DNA from: Stenotrophomonas maltophilia
GTDB taxonomy: Bacteria > Pseudomonadota > Gammaproteobacteria > Xanthomonadales > Xanthomonadaceae
Assembly: GCF_002799155.1 (NCBI RefSeq)
Contig: NZ_NERD01000002.1
Coordinates: 186,001 to 250,000 of the forward strand
Direction: 5' to 3'
Length of the DNA: 64,000 bases
Positions 1-7,607 of the stretch are shown in pieces. Within the stretch, counting starts at the first letter, position 1. Each line of letters opens with the position of its first letter. The notes under the pieces were generated by a model. That model was not told where the DNA came from. It saw only the letters and a list, made by a program, of their open reading frames with translations, and made no database searches. A program made the translations under genes and the position numbers.

Positions 1-256
1 TCTTGGTCGGGTCCAGTTCCGGTTCCTGCGCCAGGTAGCCGACCTTGATGCCCGGCTGCGGGCGGGCTTCGCCCTCGAAATCGGTGTCCACGCCGGCCAT
101 GATCTTCAGCACGGTGGACTTGCCGGCGCCGTTCAGGCCCAGCAGGCCGATCTTCGCGCCCGGGAAGAAGGACAGCGAGATGTCCTTGATGATCTGCCGC
201 TTGGGCGGGACCACCTTGGACACGCGGTTCATGGTGTAGATGTATTGCGAGGACAT
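1..256 (-). CDS. ettA: Energy-dependent translational throttle protein EttA (ABC-F ATPase), 5' part only
   Basis: The minus strand encodes the first ~85 residues of an ABC-F protein and runs off the left edge of the window. It starts MSSQYIYTMNRVSK and has a Walker A motif GLNGAGKST near residue 40, followed by a GVDTDFEGEARPQ segment characteristic of EttA. EttA binds the ribosomal E site and gates entry into elongation according to ATP/ADP level. The ABC-F family is recognised from the sequence; the EttA subgroup follows from the N-terminal sequence. The remaining ~470 residues lie outside the window. Confidence 0.9.
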   Translation of the reverse strand, partial: MSSQYIYTMNRVSKVVPPKRQIIKDISLSFFPGAKIGLLGLNGAGKSTVLKIMAGVDTDFEGEARPQPGIKVGYLAQEPELDPTK

Positions 257-345
257 GCGGTCTCCGTAGGCGCGGTCCTGCACCCGACCCGTCACGGGAA
301 CCTCCCGTTGCGGCAGCGGGCACAGACTGAAATGGAATACCGCCA

Positions 346-368
346 ATTATAGCCGGAACCGGTTCCGG
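346..368 (-). promoter_or_regulatory. Probable ettA promoter -10 with adjacent 16-bp palindrome
   Basis: On the minus strand a consensus TATAAT lies at 351-346, about 90 nt upstream of the ettA start. Directly upstream of it (353-368) is a perfect palindrome, CCGGAACCGGTTCCGG. The palindrome covers the -10/-35 spacer, so it could be an operator; no -35 hexamer is clear. The promoter is an inference from motif and position. Confidence 0.45.
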
Positions 369-509
369 GCCGCGCCCGGGAGGGGGCGCCGGGCTGGCCG
401 CGGCCTGAATACCGCGTCACAGTCCTGCAGCAGGAAGCGTTTCCAGCCGGAAACGGTTCAGATCGGGTGCGCAATATGGGCTCACCACCCACCCATGCAG
501 AGGTCTGAC

Positions 510-983
510 ATGCGCATCAATCGAGTAATGGCCAGCGCCGTGGCCTCTGTACTGGCGCTCGGCGCCGTGGCCCCGGCCTTCGCCGACGACGACCACCGCC
601 GTGGCCATGACCGCCGCGAGTGGCGCGAGGATCGCCGCGAGTGGCGCCATGACCGCCGTGACTGGGAGCGGGATCGCCGTGAAGCCCGGCGCGACTACCG
701 CCATGACCGCCGTGAATGGCACCGCGACCATGACCGCTACTACCGCCCGGCACCGCCGCGCGTGGTCTATCGCCCGGCCTATGGGCCCGGCTATGGCTGG
801 AAGGTCGGCCACCGCTATCGCGACTACTACCGCGGCCCGATCTATGTGGTGAACGACTACCCGCGCTACCACCTGCGTCGCCCGCCGCATGGCCATCACT
901 GGATCCGCGACGACCGCGGCAACATGCTGCTGGTCGCCATCGCCACCGGTGTGATCGCCCAGTACGTGCTCAGCAGCCGCTGA
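510..983 (+). CDS. RcnB-like exported, Arg/Asp/His-rich periplasmic protein
   Basis: About 157 residues. The preferred start is the ATG at 510 (MRINRVMAS), with AGAGGT 5 nt upstream; an in-frame ATG at 495 is possible. A signal peptide is evident (AVASVLALGAVAPAFA, cleavage before DDD). It is followed by a repetitive DRREWR/DRRDWERDRRE segment (residues ~30-75), a Tyr/Pro-rich stretch, and the C-terminal motif GHHWIRDDRGNMLLVAIATG typical of RcnB/YohN-like proteins. E. coli RcnB is a periplasmic factor in Ni/Co homeostasis, but no metal efflux gene is nearby, so a metal role here is only a family-based suggestion. An inverted repeat (CGTTTCC/GGAAACG, 438-455) lies upstream of the gene. Confidence 0.7.
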   Translation: MRINRVMASAVASVLALGAVAPAFADDDHRRGHDRREWREDRREWRHDRRDWERDRREARRDYRHDRREWHRDHDRYYRPAPPRVVYRPAYGPGYGWKVGHRYRDYYRGPIYVVNDYPRYHLRRPPHGHHWIRDDRGNMLLVAIATGVIAQYVLSSR

Positions 984-994
984 GGATCGCGGCC

Positions 995-1033
995 GGGGTC
1001 GGATCCCTTTCCAACGGAAAGGGCTCTGACCCC
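995..1033. repeat. GGGGTC-type palindromic repeat (single copy, 39 bp)
   Basis: A near-perfect stem-loop begins GGGGTCGGATCCC and ends GGGCTCTGACCCC around a short loop, 11 bp after the RcnB-like stop codon. It belongs to the repeat family seen at about 15 sites in this window. Confidence 0.9.
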
Positions 1034-1053
1034 ACACCATCAATCGAAACCAT

Positions 1054-1094
1054 ACGGGGCCGGATTCCTTCGGGGATGCCGGCCCCGTCCTTTT
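1054..1094 (+). terminator. Terminator-like hairpin upstream of glyA
   Basis: A perfect 10-bp stem (ACGGGGCCGG with CCGGCCCCGT) and a 15-nt loop are followed by CCTTTT. Position and T-run fit rho-independent termination of the upstream RcnB-like gene. The arms resemble the GGGGCC variant of the palindromic repeats (compare 33950-33988), so it could be a repeat recruited as a terminator. Confidence 0.5.
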
Positions 1095-1170
1095 CGGCCC
1101 CGGCAGGCCGGTGCGGGGCTACAATCGGGAGCTGAGCCGTACCCCTTTTCCCTGCCTGCTGGAGTACCCG

Positions 1171-2424
1171 ATGTTCCCGCGTGACGTCCGCATCGAATCC
1201 TACGATCCCGAACTGGCCAAGGCCATCGCCGCTGAGACCCAGCGCCAGGAAGACCACGTCGAGCTGATCGCCAGCGAGAACTACACCAGCCCGGCGGTGA
1301 TGGAGGCCCAGGGCAGCCAGCTGACCAACAAGTACGCCGAAGGCTACCCGGGCAAGCGCTACTACGGTGGCTGCGAATACGTGGACATCGCCGAGCAGCT
1401 GGCGATCGACCGCCTCAAGCAGCTGTTCGGCGCGGACTACGCCAACGTGCAACCGCACAGCGGTTCGCAGGCCAACCAGGCCGTGTACTTCGCCCTGCTG
1501 CAGCCGGGTGACACCATCCTCGGCATGAGCCTGGCGCACGGCGGCCATCTCACCCACGGTGCCAAGGTCAATGCCTCGGGCAAGCTGTTCAACGCCGTGC
1601 AGTACGGCGTGAACGACCAGGGCCTGATCGATTACGACGAAGTCGAGCGCCTGGCCCTGGAGCACAAGCCGAAGATGGTCGTGGCTGGCTTCTCGGCTTA
1701 TTCGCAGGTGATCGACTGGGCGCGCTTCCGCGCCATCGCCGACAAGGTCGGTGCCTACCTGTTCGTGGACATGGCCCACGTCGCCGGCCTGGTCGCCGCT
1801 GGCGTCTACCCGAGCCCGCTGGAGCACGCCCACGTGGTCACCTCGACCACCCACAAGACCCTGCGCGGCCCGCGCGGCGGCATCATCGTCGCCAAGGGCG
1901 CCGACGAAGACCTGGTCAAGAAGCTGCAGTCGATCGTGTTCCCGGGCATCCAGGGCGGTCCGCTGATGCACGTCATCGCCGGCAAGGCCGTGGCCTTCAA
2001 GGAAGCGCTGGAACCGGGCTTCAAGGCCTACCAGCAGCAGGTGGTGAAGAACGCCCAGGCGATGGCCAATACGCTGATCACGCGCGGCTACAAGATCGTC
2101 TCCGGTGGCACCCAGAACCACCTGATGCTGGTCGACATGATCGGCAAGGACGTGTCCGGCAAGGACGCGGAAGCCGCGCTGGGCAAGGCCCACATCACCG
2201 TCAACAAGAACTCGGTGCCCAACGACCCGCGTTCGCCGTTCGTGACCTCGGGCCTGCGCCTGGGCACCCCGGCCGTGACCACCCGCGGTTACGTCGAACA
2301 GGACTGCGTGGATCTGGCCAACTGGATCGCGGACGTGCTCGACGCACCGAACGATGACGCCGTCATCGCCCGCGTGCGCGACGCGGTCAGCGCGCAGTGC
2401 CGCAAGTACCCGGTCTACGGCTGA
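1171..2424 (+). CDS. glyA: Serine hydroxymethyltransferase
   Basis: 417 residues, the usual length for bacterial GlyA. It interconverts serine and glycine using PLP and tetrahydrofolate, supplying 5,10-methylene-THF in the cytoplasm. The PLP-binding motif [13 protein letters not shown] is present with the Schiff-base lysine at K229, the same number as in E. coli. The substrate-binding N-terminal [11 protein letters not shown] is intact. The start is the ATG at 1171 with GGAG about 7 nt upstream; an in-frame ATG at 1111 lacks family support. In many relatives glyA precedes nrdR-ribD; here a membrane-protein island separates them. metF, which uses the same folate pool, lies at 59.2-60.0 kb. Confidence 0.97.
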   Translation: MFPRDVRIESYDPELAKAIAAETQRQEDHVELIASENYTSPAVMEAQGSQLTNKYAEGYPGKRYYGGCEYVDIAEQLAIDRLKQLFGADYANVQPHSGSQANQAVYFALLQPGDTILGMSLAHGGHLTHGAKVNASGKLFNAVQYGVNDQGLIDYDEVERLALEHKPKMVVAGFSAYSQVIDWARFRAIADKVGAYLFVDMAHVAGLVAAGVYPSPLEHAHVVTSTTHKTLRGPRGGIIVAKGADEDLVKKLQSIVFPGIQGGPLMHVIAGKAVAFKEALEPGFKAYQQQVVKNAQAMANTLITRGYKIVSGGTQNHLMLVDMIGKDVSGKDAEAALGKAHITVNKNSVPNDPRSPFVTSGLRLGTPAVTTRGYVEQDCVDLANWIADVLDAPNDDAVIARVRDAVSAQCRKYPVYG

Positions 2425-2432
2425 TCGGAGCA

Positions 2433-2471
2433 GGGGTCAGAGCCCTTCCCTGCGGGAAGGGATCCGACCCC
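2433..2471. repeat. GGGGTC-type palindrome, first member of an inverted doublet
   Basis: 39-bp stem-loop with the AGAGCCC-type arm on the left, 8 bp after the glyA stop. It pairs with the copy at 2490-2528, which is in the opposite orientation 18 bp away. The hairpin could terminate or stabilise glyA mRNA, but no T-run follows it. Confidence 0.9.
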
Positions 2472-2489
2472 GAAGCCCGGATCGAAGCA

Positions 2490-2528
2490 GGGGTCGGATC
2501 CCTTCCCGCAGGGAAGGGCTCTGACCCC
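2490..2528. repeat. GGGGTC-type palindrome, second member of an inverted doublet
   Basis: 39-bp stem-loop with the GGATCCC-type arm on the left, so it is the reverse complement in polarity of the copy at 2433-2471. The next gene starts 19 bp downstream. Confidence 0.9.
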
Positions 2529-2547
2529 GGTATCGGAGCAACCGCGC

Positions 2548-3021
2548 ATGGATGAGCGCCACCTCAAGTACCTGTACGCGGCGTTGTCGGTGTTGTTCGG
2601 CCTGCCCAGCCTGTTCTTCGGCGGCGCGGGCGCCTGCATCGCCCTGGTCATGGGCGTGATCGGGCTGGTCTCCCTGGACGCGGACAAACTGTGGTTTGCC
2701 GCCGGCATGTTTGCGTGGGGCTCCTTCGCGATCGCGGGTCTGGTGGCCTGGGTGGCACTCAGCATCTTCTGGTTGCGCGATGGGGCACGCGGCCTGCGCA
2801 TGGCATCACGCCGATGGTGGTGGCTGCTGGGCATGGGCGTGCTGGCGGGCCTGCCCATGCTGGCGATGGCGCTGTACTACTTCACCGAGCTTGGCCCTTC
2901 CGTGCTGAGCGGACTGTTCGCCGGGCCGTCCCTGATGGTGCCTGCCGGCATGCTGATGCTTCTGTGGTTGCGCGTTGAAGCCGTGGACCCGCCATCCGCG
3001 CCGGCACGGGCGTCGGAGTAA
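2548..3021 (+). CDS. Small hydrophobic membrane protein, MDER family copy 1
   Basis: 157 residues, not assignable to a known function. It begins MDERHLKYLYAALSVLFG and has about four predicted membrane segments (residues ~8-30, 45-72, 90-112, 122-145). Copies 2 and 3 downstream share the start MDER, the GLPSL/GLPT motif at the end of helix 1, and the helix pattern, so the three are tandem paralogs. The stop is 6 nt before copy 2, so they are probably cotranscribed. The DNA around starts 1 and 2 is also similar (TCGGAG, AAC, CGC, ATGGATGAGCGCC), which supports a recent duplication. Confidence 0.75.
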   Translation: MDERHLKYLYAALSVLFGLPSLFFGGAGACIALVMGVIGLVSLDADKLWFAAGMFAWGSFAIAGLVAWVALSIFWLRDGARGLRMASRRWWWLLGMGVLAGLPMLAMALYYFTELGPSVLSGLFAGPSLMVPAGMLMLLWLRVEAVDPPSAPARASE

Positions 3022-3027
3022 CGCCGC

Positions 3028-3447
3028 ATGGATGAGCGCCGCGCCCGGTACCTGTACACCGCCCTCGCGGTGTTGTTTGGCTTGCCCAGCCTGGTGATGG
3101 GCGGTGCGGCGGCGACGATGCTGCTGCTGATGGGGGTGGGCCAGTTCGGTCATGGCACGTTGGCCTCGGTGACGGTGATGCCGCTGTGGGGTCTGGCCGG
3201 CATCGCCGGCTGCGTGGCCTGGTTGTGGCTGAGCGCGGGTTTCCTGATGCAGGGGCGTGCCGGGCTGCAAGTGCGCCCGGTCTGGTGGTGGATGCTGCTG
3301 GCCGGAGGGTTTGCTGCATTGCCTCCGTTGGGCCTGGCGTTGTGGTGGGGGGCCACGGTCCACGCCGAGGGCATTACCCTGTTGCTGCTGGGCCCGTCGA
3401 TGCTGGTACCGGCTGCGATGCTGGTGTGGATCAAACGCCGCGCATGA
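3028..3447 (+). CDS. Small hydrophobic membrane protein, MDER family copy 2
   Basis: 139 residues, function unknown. It starts MDERRARYLYTALAVLFG and is the closest paralog of copy 1, with four predicted membrane segments and a short basic C-terminus (IKRRA). It follows copy 1 by 6 nt; a GGAG lies about 10 nt before the ATG. Confidence 0.75.
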   Translation: MDERRARYLYTALAVLFGLPSLVMGGAAATMLLLMGVGQFGHGTLASVTVMPLWGLAGIAGCVAWLWLSAGFLMQGRAGLQVRPVWWWMLLAGGFAALPPLGLALWWGATVHAEGITLLLLGPSMLVPAAMLVWIKRRA

Positions 3448-3474
3448 CGTGGCCCGTGGAAGGACATCGAACGC

Positions 3475-3897
3475 ATGGATGAGCGTCATCACAAACGCTG
3501 GGTGGCCATTGCCGGCCTGTTGGTGGGCCTTCCCACCGTGGCCGCCGGAGGCACGGGGGCCGTGCTGGGGCTGATGGTCGCATGGGATGGCAAGTATCTG
3601 GCGGGCGACGAGCACACGCTGTTGCTGCTGTGGTCGTCGGCCGGAGTCATCGGCCTGCTGTCCTGGCTGTGGCTGAGCGGCCTGTTCCTGTGGCGCGGCC
3701 TTGCCGGCCTGCGCCAATCGCCGGTTGTTGCCTGGGTCGGCCTGGCGCTGGGGGTGCTGGCCGCGTTGGGCGTGGTCGCCGCCACGTTGTACCTGACCTT
3801 CAAGCACGGGGAGATCTCGACATTGGGCTTCCTCGGGTTCGGCCCGCCTCTGCTGGTGATGGCCGGGCACCTGGCGTGGTTGCGTTGGCGGTCGTAA
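3475..3897 (+). CDS. Small hydrophobic membrane protein, MDER family copy 3
   Basis: 140 residues, function unknown. It starts MDERHHKRWVAIAGLLVG and is the most divergent of the trio, but keeps four hydrophobic segments, the GLPT motif after helix 1 and a basic end (RWRS). An AAGGA lies about 10 nt before the ATG. It lies 27 nt after copy 2 and probably ends the three-gene unit. Confidence 0.7.
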   Translation: MDERHHKRWVAIAGLLVGLPTVAAGGTGAVLGLMVAWDGKYLAGDEHTLLLLWSSAGVIGLLSWLWLSGLFLWRGLAGLRQSPVVAWVGLALGVLAALGVVAATLYLTFKHGEISTLGFLGFGPPLLVMAGHLAWLRWRS

Positions 3898-3997
3898 GCG
3901 TCCACTGCCCCGCACAGCTCACTTTCAGACAAATTGCATGGTGGTGAAAAGACCGGCTGCCTAACCTTCCCATGGTTTTCATTACCGTGGGGAACCC

Positions 3998-4431
3998 ATG
4001 AACTCGACGGGTCGCCGAAAGGGCGTCGCACTGCTCCTGCATCTCCTGCTCTTTTCCATTCCCTGCGCGTTGGCTGGCCTGTTGGGTTCGCTGCTGCTGC
4101 TAGGGGTATGGGCGCATGGCGGTGACAACAGCGCAGTTCTTGGATTGCTTGCGATGTGGGGTCTGCTGTCTGCGACGGCGATCCCGCCTGTTTACCAGCT
4201 CACGAACACGTGCATATGCGCGGACCGGATGGATTGAAGCCCGCCGCGCCAGTGCTGGGGACGCTGTTTCTCGTGTCAGCTGCTCAGGCTGTTTCCGCGT
4301 TGGTGATAACAGTGTCAAGTTTTGGAGTGGATCCGATACTGCTGATACTGGCAATCGGTTGGGGGGCTCCCTGGATCAGCCTCGCCTGCCACTTCCGATG
4401 GCTGTCGAAAGCCAGCGGGCCAGTCAAGTGA
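3998..4431 (+). pseudogene. Frameshifted copy of the 147-aa membrane protein at 4790-5233
   Basis: The first frame (from ATG 3998, MNSTGRRKGVALLLHLLLF) matches the intact paralog at 4790 through helices 1-2 and then terminates at 4237. The homology continues in another frame from the MRGPDGLKPAAP segment to the stop at 4431 (CHFRWLSKASGPVK). Aligning the DNA with the intact copy places a 1-nt deletion around 4208-4217 (TGCATATG here against TGGCAGATG in the intact copy). Repairing it would restore a ~144-residue four-helix protein. Either a genuine recent pseudogene or a sequencing error; codon usage remains normal in both halves. Confidence 0.75.
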
Positions 4432-4520
4432 AGCGGAGTTTGCTGGTCGGGCCCTTCTCAAGTGCTTTTGCGACACTGTCAAAACCCTTCCGACAGGTAT
4501 TCCCCTGAGCCAGGCGTTCC
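4432..4520 (+). repeat. Duplicated copy of the nrdR upstream region
   Basis: This stretch matches 5234-5327, the leader directly before nrdR. Shared blocks include GCGGAG, CCCTTCTCA, TTTTGCGAC/TTTGCGAC, and CTGAGCCAGGCGTTCC just before the nrdR ATG position. Here the sequence runs into a gene fragment rather than nrdR. The membrane-protein gene and its downstream flank were therefore duplicated as one unit. Confidence 0.7.
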
Positions 4521-4523
4521 GAC

Positions 4524-4688
4524 CCCATCGTTTCTGCCTTCCAAGCGGCCGCGGCCGTCTCGATGCTCTTCGCGGCAACTGGTTGGGCCCCCGGGCTTCT
4601 GCTGGCTGCGCCAGTTTTGATCATCATCGGCGCCCCATGGGCCAGTTTGAGCTGGCATTTGCGGTGGCTTTCAAGGCTGGAGGAATGA
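4524..4688 (+). pseudogene. C-terminal remnant of a third copy of the same membrane-protein family
   Basis: The frame ending at 4688 reads ...VSAFQAAAAVSMLF then IIIGAPWASLSWHLRWL, which aligns with the last ~50 residues of the intact protein at 4790-5233 (LSAAQVVSALVL and GWGAPWLSLACHFRWL). There is no start and no N-terminal half. It is a decayed relic, more diverged than the frameshifted copy at 3998. Confidence 0.65.
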
Positions 4689-4789
4689 TGCCTTCGGCTT
4701 GCATGTCGTCATTGCCGCGGGGAGTTTACGACCAGCGGTTTAAAAGGAATTGCATGGCTTGCTGGGGAAAGCAGGCATAGGTTTCCTGC

Positions 4790-5233
4790 ATGGACACCCC
4801 AATGCGCACCGTGCGCCGTCGACACGGCCTCTATCTGCTTCTCCATAGCTTATTGTTTTCCATTCCCTGCGCATTGGCTGGCCTGGCTGGCCTACTAGTG
4901 CTGCTGTGGGGATGGGCACATGGCAGTGGTAAGGGAGCATTTCTCACATGGGTTGCGGCTTGGAGTGTGCTGTCCGTGGCAGCGTGCATTCTTGTTGTCT
5001 GGCTGGCAAATACATGGCAGATGCGTGGACCGGACGGACTGAAAGCCGCCGCGCCAATGCTGGTGGCGCTGTTTCTGCTGTCTGCCGCTCAGGTTGTGTC
5101 CGCGCTGGTCCTGACGGTTCCAGGTCTTGGAGGCGACCCGATTCTGCTGGCGCTGGCAATGGGTTGGGGGGCTCCCTGGCTCAGCCTTGCGTGCCACTTC
5201 CGATGGCTGGCAAGGGGCGGCGGGCCTGACTGA
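4790..5233 (+). CDS. Small four-helix membrane protein (intact member of the duplicated family)
   Basis: 147 residues, function unknown. It starts MDTPMRTVRRRHGLYLLLH (an ATG at 4802 is an alternative start) and has four hydrophobic segments separated by a WQMRGPDGLKAAAP loop. It is the intact relative of the frameshifted gene at 3998-4431 and the remnant at 4524-4688. It also resembles the MDER trio in size and topology, without clear sequence identity. It ends 94 bp before nrdR. Confidence 0.7.
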   Translation: MDTPMRTVRRRHGLYLLLHSLLFSIPCALAGLAGLLVLLWGWAHGSGKGAFLTWVAAWSVLSVAACILVVWLANTWQMRGPDGLKAAAPMLVALFLLSAAQVVSALVLTVPGLGGDPILLALAMGWGAPWLSLACHFRWLARGGGPD

Positions 5234-5327
5234 AGAAGAGCGGAGATTGCTGCTGCGCCCCTTCTCAGGTACCTTTGCGACGCTGCCATGACCGTGGCAA
5301 TAGGTACTTCCCTGAGCCAGGCGTTCC

Positions 5328-5849
5328 ATGCATTGCCCCTTCTGCCAACATGCCGATACCCGGGTCATCGACTCGCGCGTCTCCGAAGACGGCGCGACGA
5401 TCCGCCGTCGGCGTGAGTGCGAAGCCTGCGGCGAGCGCTTCAGTACCCTGGAAACGGTGGAACTGAAGCTGCCGGCGATCATCAAGAGCGATGGCACCCG
5501 CGAGGCATTCGACCAGCGCAAGGTCCGCGCCGGCTTCGACCGCGCGCTGCAGAAGCGTGCGGTGGCCGAAGACAAGATCGAAGCAGCGGTGCGTGCAGTG
5601 GTTCACCAGCTGCGCATCAGCGGTGAGCGCGAAGTGCCCTCGATCAAAGTCGGCGAGTTCGTCATGAACGAACTGCGCAAGCTCGATCATGTTGGCTATG
5701 TGCGCTTCGCGTCGGTCTACCGCAGCTTCGAGGACGTGGCCGATTTCCGCGAGGAGATCGAGAAGCTCGAGCGCGACCTGCCGTCCAGTACCGAGCAGCT
5801 GCAGCTGCTGGGCGATGTCATCGCCCTGACCAAGAAGAAGAAGGGCTGA
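5328..5849 (+). CDS. nrdR: Transcriptional repressor NrdR
   Basis: 173 residues. NrdR represses ribonucleotide reductase operons in response to ATP/dATP. The N-terminal zinc ribbon has C3, C6, C31 and C34. The ATP-cone domain follows from about residue 47 ([19 protein letters not shown]). The ATG start gives the conserved MHCPFCQ N-terminus. The C-terminal Lys tail (TKKKKG) is common in this family. Pairing with ribD immediately downstream is a widespread arrangement. Its 5' leader is duplicated at 4432-4520. Confidence 0.97.
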   Translation: MHCPFCQHADTRVIDSRVSEDGATIRRRRECEACGERFSTLETVELKLPAIIKSDGTREAFDQRKVRAGFDRALQKRAVAEDKIEAAVRAVVHQLRISGEREVPSIKVGEFVMNELRKLDHVGYVRFASVYRSFEDVADFREEIEKLERDLPSSTEQLQLLGDVIALTKKKKG

Positions 5850-5850
5850 C

Positions 5851-5925
5851 CGCCCCAGCCTTGGTTGGCACCGATGCCGCCGCATCCACCGGTGGGTGCC
5901 AACCGTTGGTTGGCACCGATGGCAT
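5851..5925. repeat. SMAG-like palindromic repeats (two units)
   Basis: The first unit (about 5860-5876, CCTTGGTTGGCAC) is partial. The second (5887-5919) is a hairpin with the arms GGTGCCAACC and GGTTGGCACC. They fill the gap between nrdR and ribD and match the GTAGGTGCCAACCTTGG family seen at 12.6, 13.9 and 30.1 kb. Confidence 0.75.
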
Positions 5926-5956
5926 GGATCAACACCAACGGCGCTACCATGGCCGC

Positions 5957-7042
5957 ATGACCACCCCGTTCTCCGTCCTCGACCACCTGCACATGGCCAA
6001 CGCACTGCGCCTGGCCGAGCGTGCCGCCTACACCACCCGCCCCAACCCGATGGTGGGCTGCGTCATCGCCCACGGCGAACGCGTGGTCGGGCAGGGTTGG
6101 CACCAGCGCGCTGGCGGTCCGCACGCCGAAGTGTTCGCGCTGCGCGAGGCCGGCAGCGAAGCACGCGGTGCCACCGCCTACGTCACCCTGGAACCCTGTG
6201 CGCACTATGGGCGCACGCCGCCGTGCGCGCTGGCCTTGATCGAAGCAGGTGTGTCGCGCGTGGTCGCGGCGATGCGCGATCCGTTCCCGAAGGTCGATGG
6301 CGGTGGCTTCGATCTGCTGCGGAATGCCGGCATCGAGGTCGCCGAAGGGCTGATGGCGGCGCAGGCGCGTGAGCTCAACAAGGGCTTCCTGTCGCGCGTG
6401 GAGCGCAACCGGCCGTGGTTGCGGGTGAAGCTGGCCGCCAGCCTCGATGGCCGTACCGCGATGGCCGATGGCAGCTCCAAGTGGATCACCGGGCCGGCCG
6501 CGCGCGAAGACGTGCAGCACTGGCGCGCGCGCGCAGGTGCGATCCTGACCGGCGCCGAGACCGTGCTGGCCGACGACCCGATGCTGACCGTGCGCCTGGC
6601 CGACACCGAAGTGATGCCGCCGCTGCGCGTGGTGCTCGATTCGCGCCTGCGCTCGCTCGAATGCAGTCGCGTGCGCGAGGGTGGGGCACCGACGCTGTAC
6701 CTGCACGATGCAGCCGTGAGCGCACCGGATGCGGCCGACGCCGAATTCGCCAGCGTGCCCTGCGTTGATGGGCGGCTGGACCTGGGCGCCGTACTGGCGC
6801 TGCTGGCCGAGCGCGGCATCAACGAGGTGCATACCGAAGCCGGCGCGACCCTCGCCGGCGCGCTGCTGCGTGCGGGCTGGGTGGACGAACTGCTGCTCTA
6901 CCAGGCGCCCACGCTGCTGGGCGACAACGGCCGGCCACTGCTGGCCGGCCTCGGCATCGATGCGATGGACCAGCAGCGCCGCCTGCGCGTGGTTGACCAG
7001 CGCCAGGTGGGCGAGGACATCAGGCTGCTGCTGCGCCCGTGA
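5957..7042 (+). CDS. ribD: Bifunctional pyrimidine deaminase/reductase RibD
   Basis: 361 residues. It catalyses the deamination and side-chain reduction steps of riboflavin synthesis. The N-terminal deaminase domain has HAE at 56-58 and the zinc ligands C81 and C90 in LEPCAHYGRTPPC. The reductase domain begins around residue 150 (RPWLRVKLAASLDGRTA) and contains KWITGPAARED and the NADPH-binding EAGATLAGALL. The ATG at 5957 was chosen because it gives the family N-terminus; the reading frame is open to 5861 through the repeat sequence. It is separated from the riboswitch-controlled ribE-ribBA-ribH genes by minus-strand genes. Confidence 0.96.
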   Translation: MTTPFSVLDHLHMANALRLAERAAYTTRPNPMVGCVIAHGERVVGQGWHQRAGGPHAEVFALREAGSEARGATAYVTLEPCAHYGRTPPCALALIEAGVSRVVAAMRDPFPKVDGGGFDLLRNAGIEVAEGLMAAQARELNKGFLSRVERNRPWLRVKLAASLDGRTAMADGSSKWITGPAAREDVQHWRARAGAILTGAETVLADDPMLTVRLADTEVMPPLRVVLDSRLRSLECSRVREGGAPTLYLHDAAVSAPDAADAEFASVPCVDGRLDLGAVLALLAERGINEVHTEAGATLAGALLRAGWVDELLLYQAPTLLGDNGRPLLAGLGIDAMDQQRRLRVVDQRQVGEDIRLLLRP

Positions 7043-7077
7043 GGGAATGACGCGGAACAGGGGCGATGCCCTTGTGG

Positions 7078-7473
7078 TCAGGCATCCTCGTCGTCTTCTT
7101 CGCCGACCGGGCATTGGCCCTTCCACTGCTGCTTCCACAGCGCATGCAGGTTGCGGCAGTACGCGCCCAGTGCCTCGCCCGGCAGTTTCTTCGCCTTCAA
7201 TCGCAACTGGTGACGGGTAAAACCGTCGTCGTACTCATGGGGCAATACCAGCACGGCGCACTGATCGTGATACATCAGGAACGCGTGGCAGTCGTCGTCT
7301 TCGCTCATCCACGCATCCAGCTGCCTGTCGCTCAGCAGGGTTGATTCGAAGGCAACCGATGGGATGACCGAGAAGGTCGTGATCCTGGACTTGGGTACTT
7401 TGGCTTGCCCGCACGCCGTCAGCGCCAGCAGCGCCATCAGCATGACCGTGGTCGACGTCGTACGATGTTTCAT
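7078..7473 (-). CDS. Small hypothetical lipoprotein
   Basis: 131 residues from the ATG at 7473 (MKHRTTSTTVMLMALLALTACGQ), which gives a lipoprotein signal with lipobox LTAC and acylated Cys near residue 19. An upstream in-frame ATG at 7575 would put the signal internally and is rejected. The mature part is rich in Asp/Glu and Lys, has four Cys, and ends in the acidic tail GEEDDEDA. It has no recognised domain. It is convergent with ribD (36 bp between stops). Confidence 0.7.
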   Translation of the reverse strand: MKHRTTSTTVMLMALLALTACGQAKVPKSRITTFSVIPSVAFESTLLSDRQLDAWMSEDDDCHAFLMYHDQCAVLVLPHEYDDGFTRHQLRLKAKKLPGEALGAYCRNLHALWKQQWKGQCPVGEEDDEDA

Positions 7474-7574
7474 GCGGCTGCCCCGGTGGAAGAGGGCAAC
7501 AGCATTGACCATGCAGGCCGCGCAGGGCCATGCAACGGTTCTGAAAGTGCGGATGCAGTCGTCATCCGCGACCA

Positions 7575-7600
7575 CGAGCCGAGCGTGGGCTCGGCTCTAC
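7575..7600. repeat. SMAG-like palindrome ending CTAC
   Basis: GAGCCGAGC and GCTCGGCTC form the arms of a hairpin, followed by CTAC. It lies between the two minus-strand genes, directly downstream of the stop at 7608. Confidence 0.75.
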
Positions 7601-7607
7601 ACGTGCC

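Noticed and set aside
5851..5925. Considered as a CRISPR-like array or an additional riboswitch before ribD
   Set aside because: The repeats are two hairpins of the SMAG type without regular spacers, and no FMN or TPP aptamer motifs are present.
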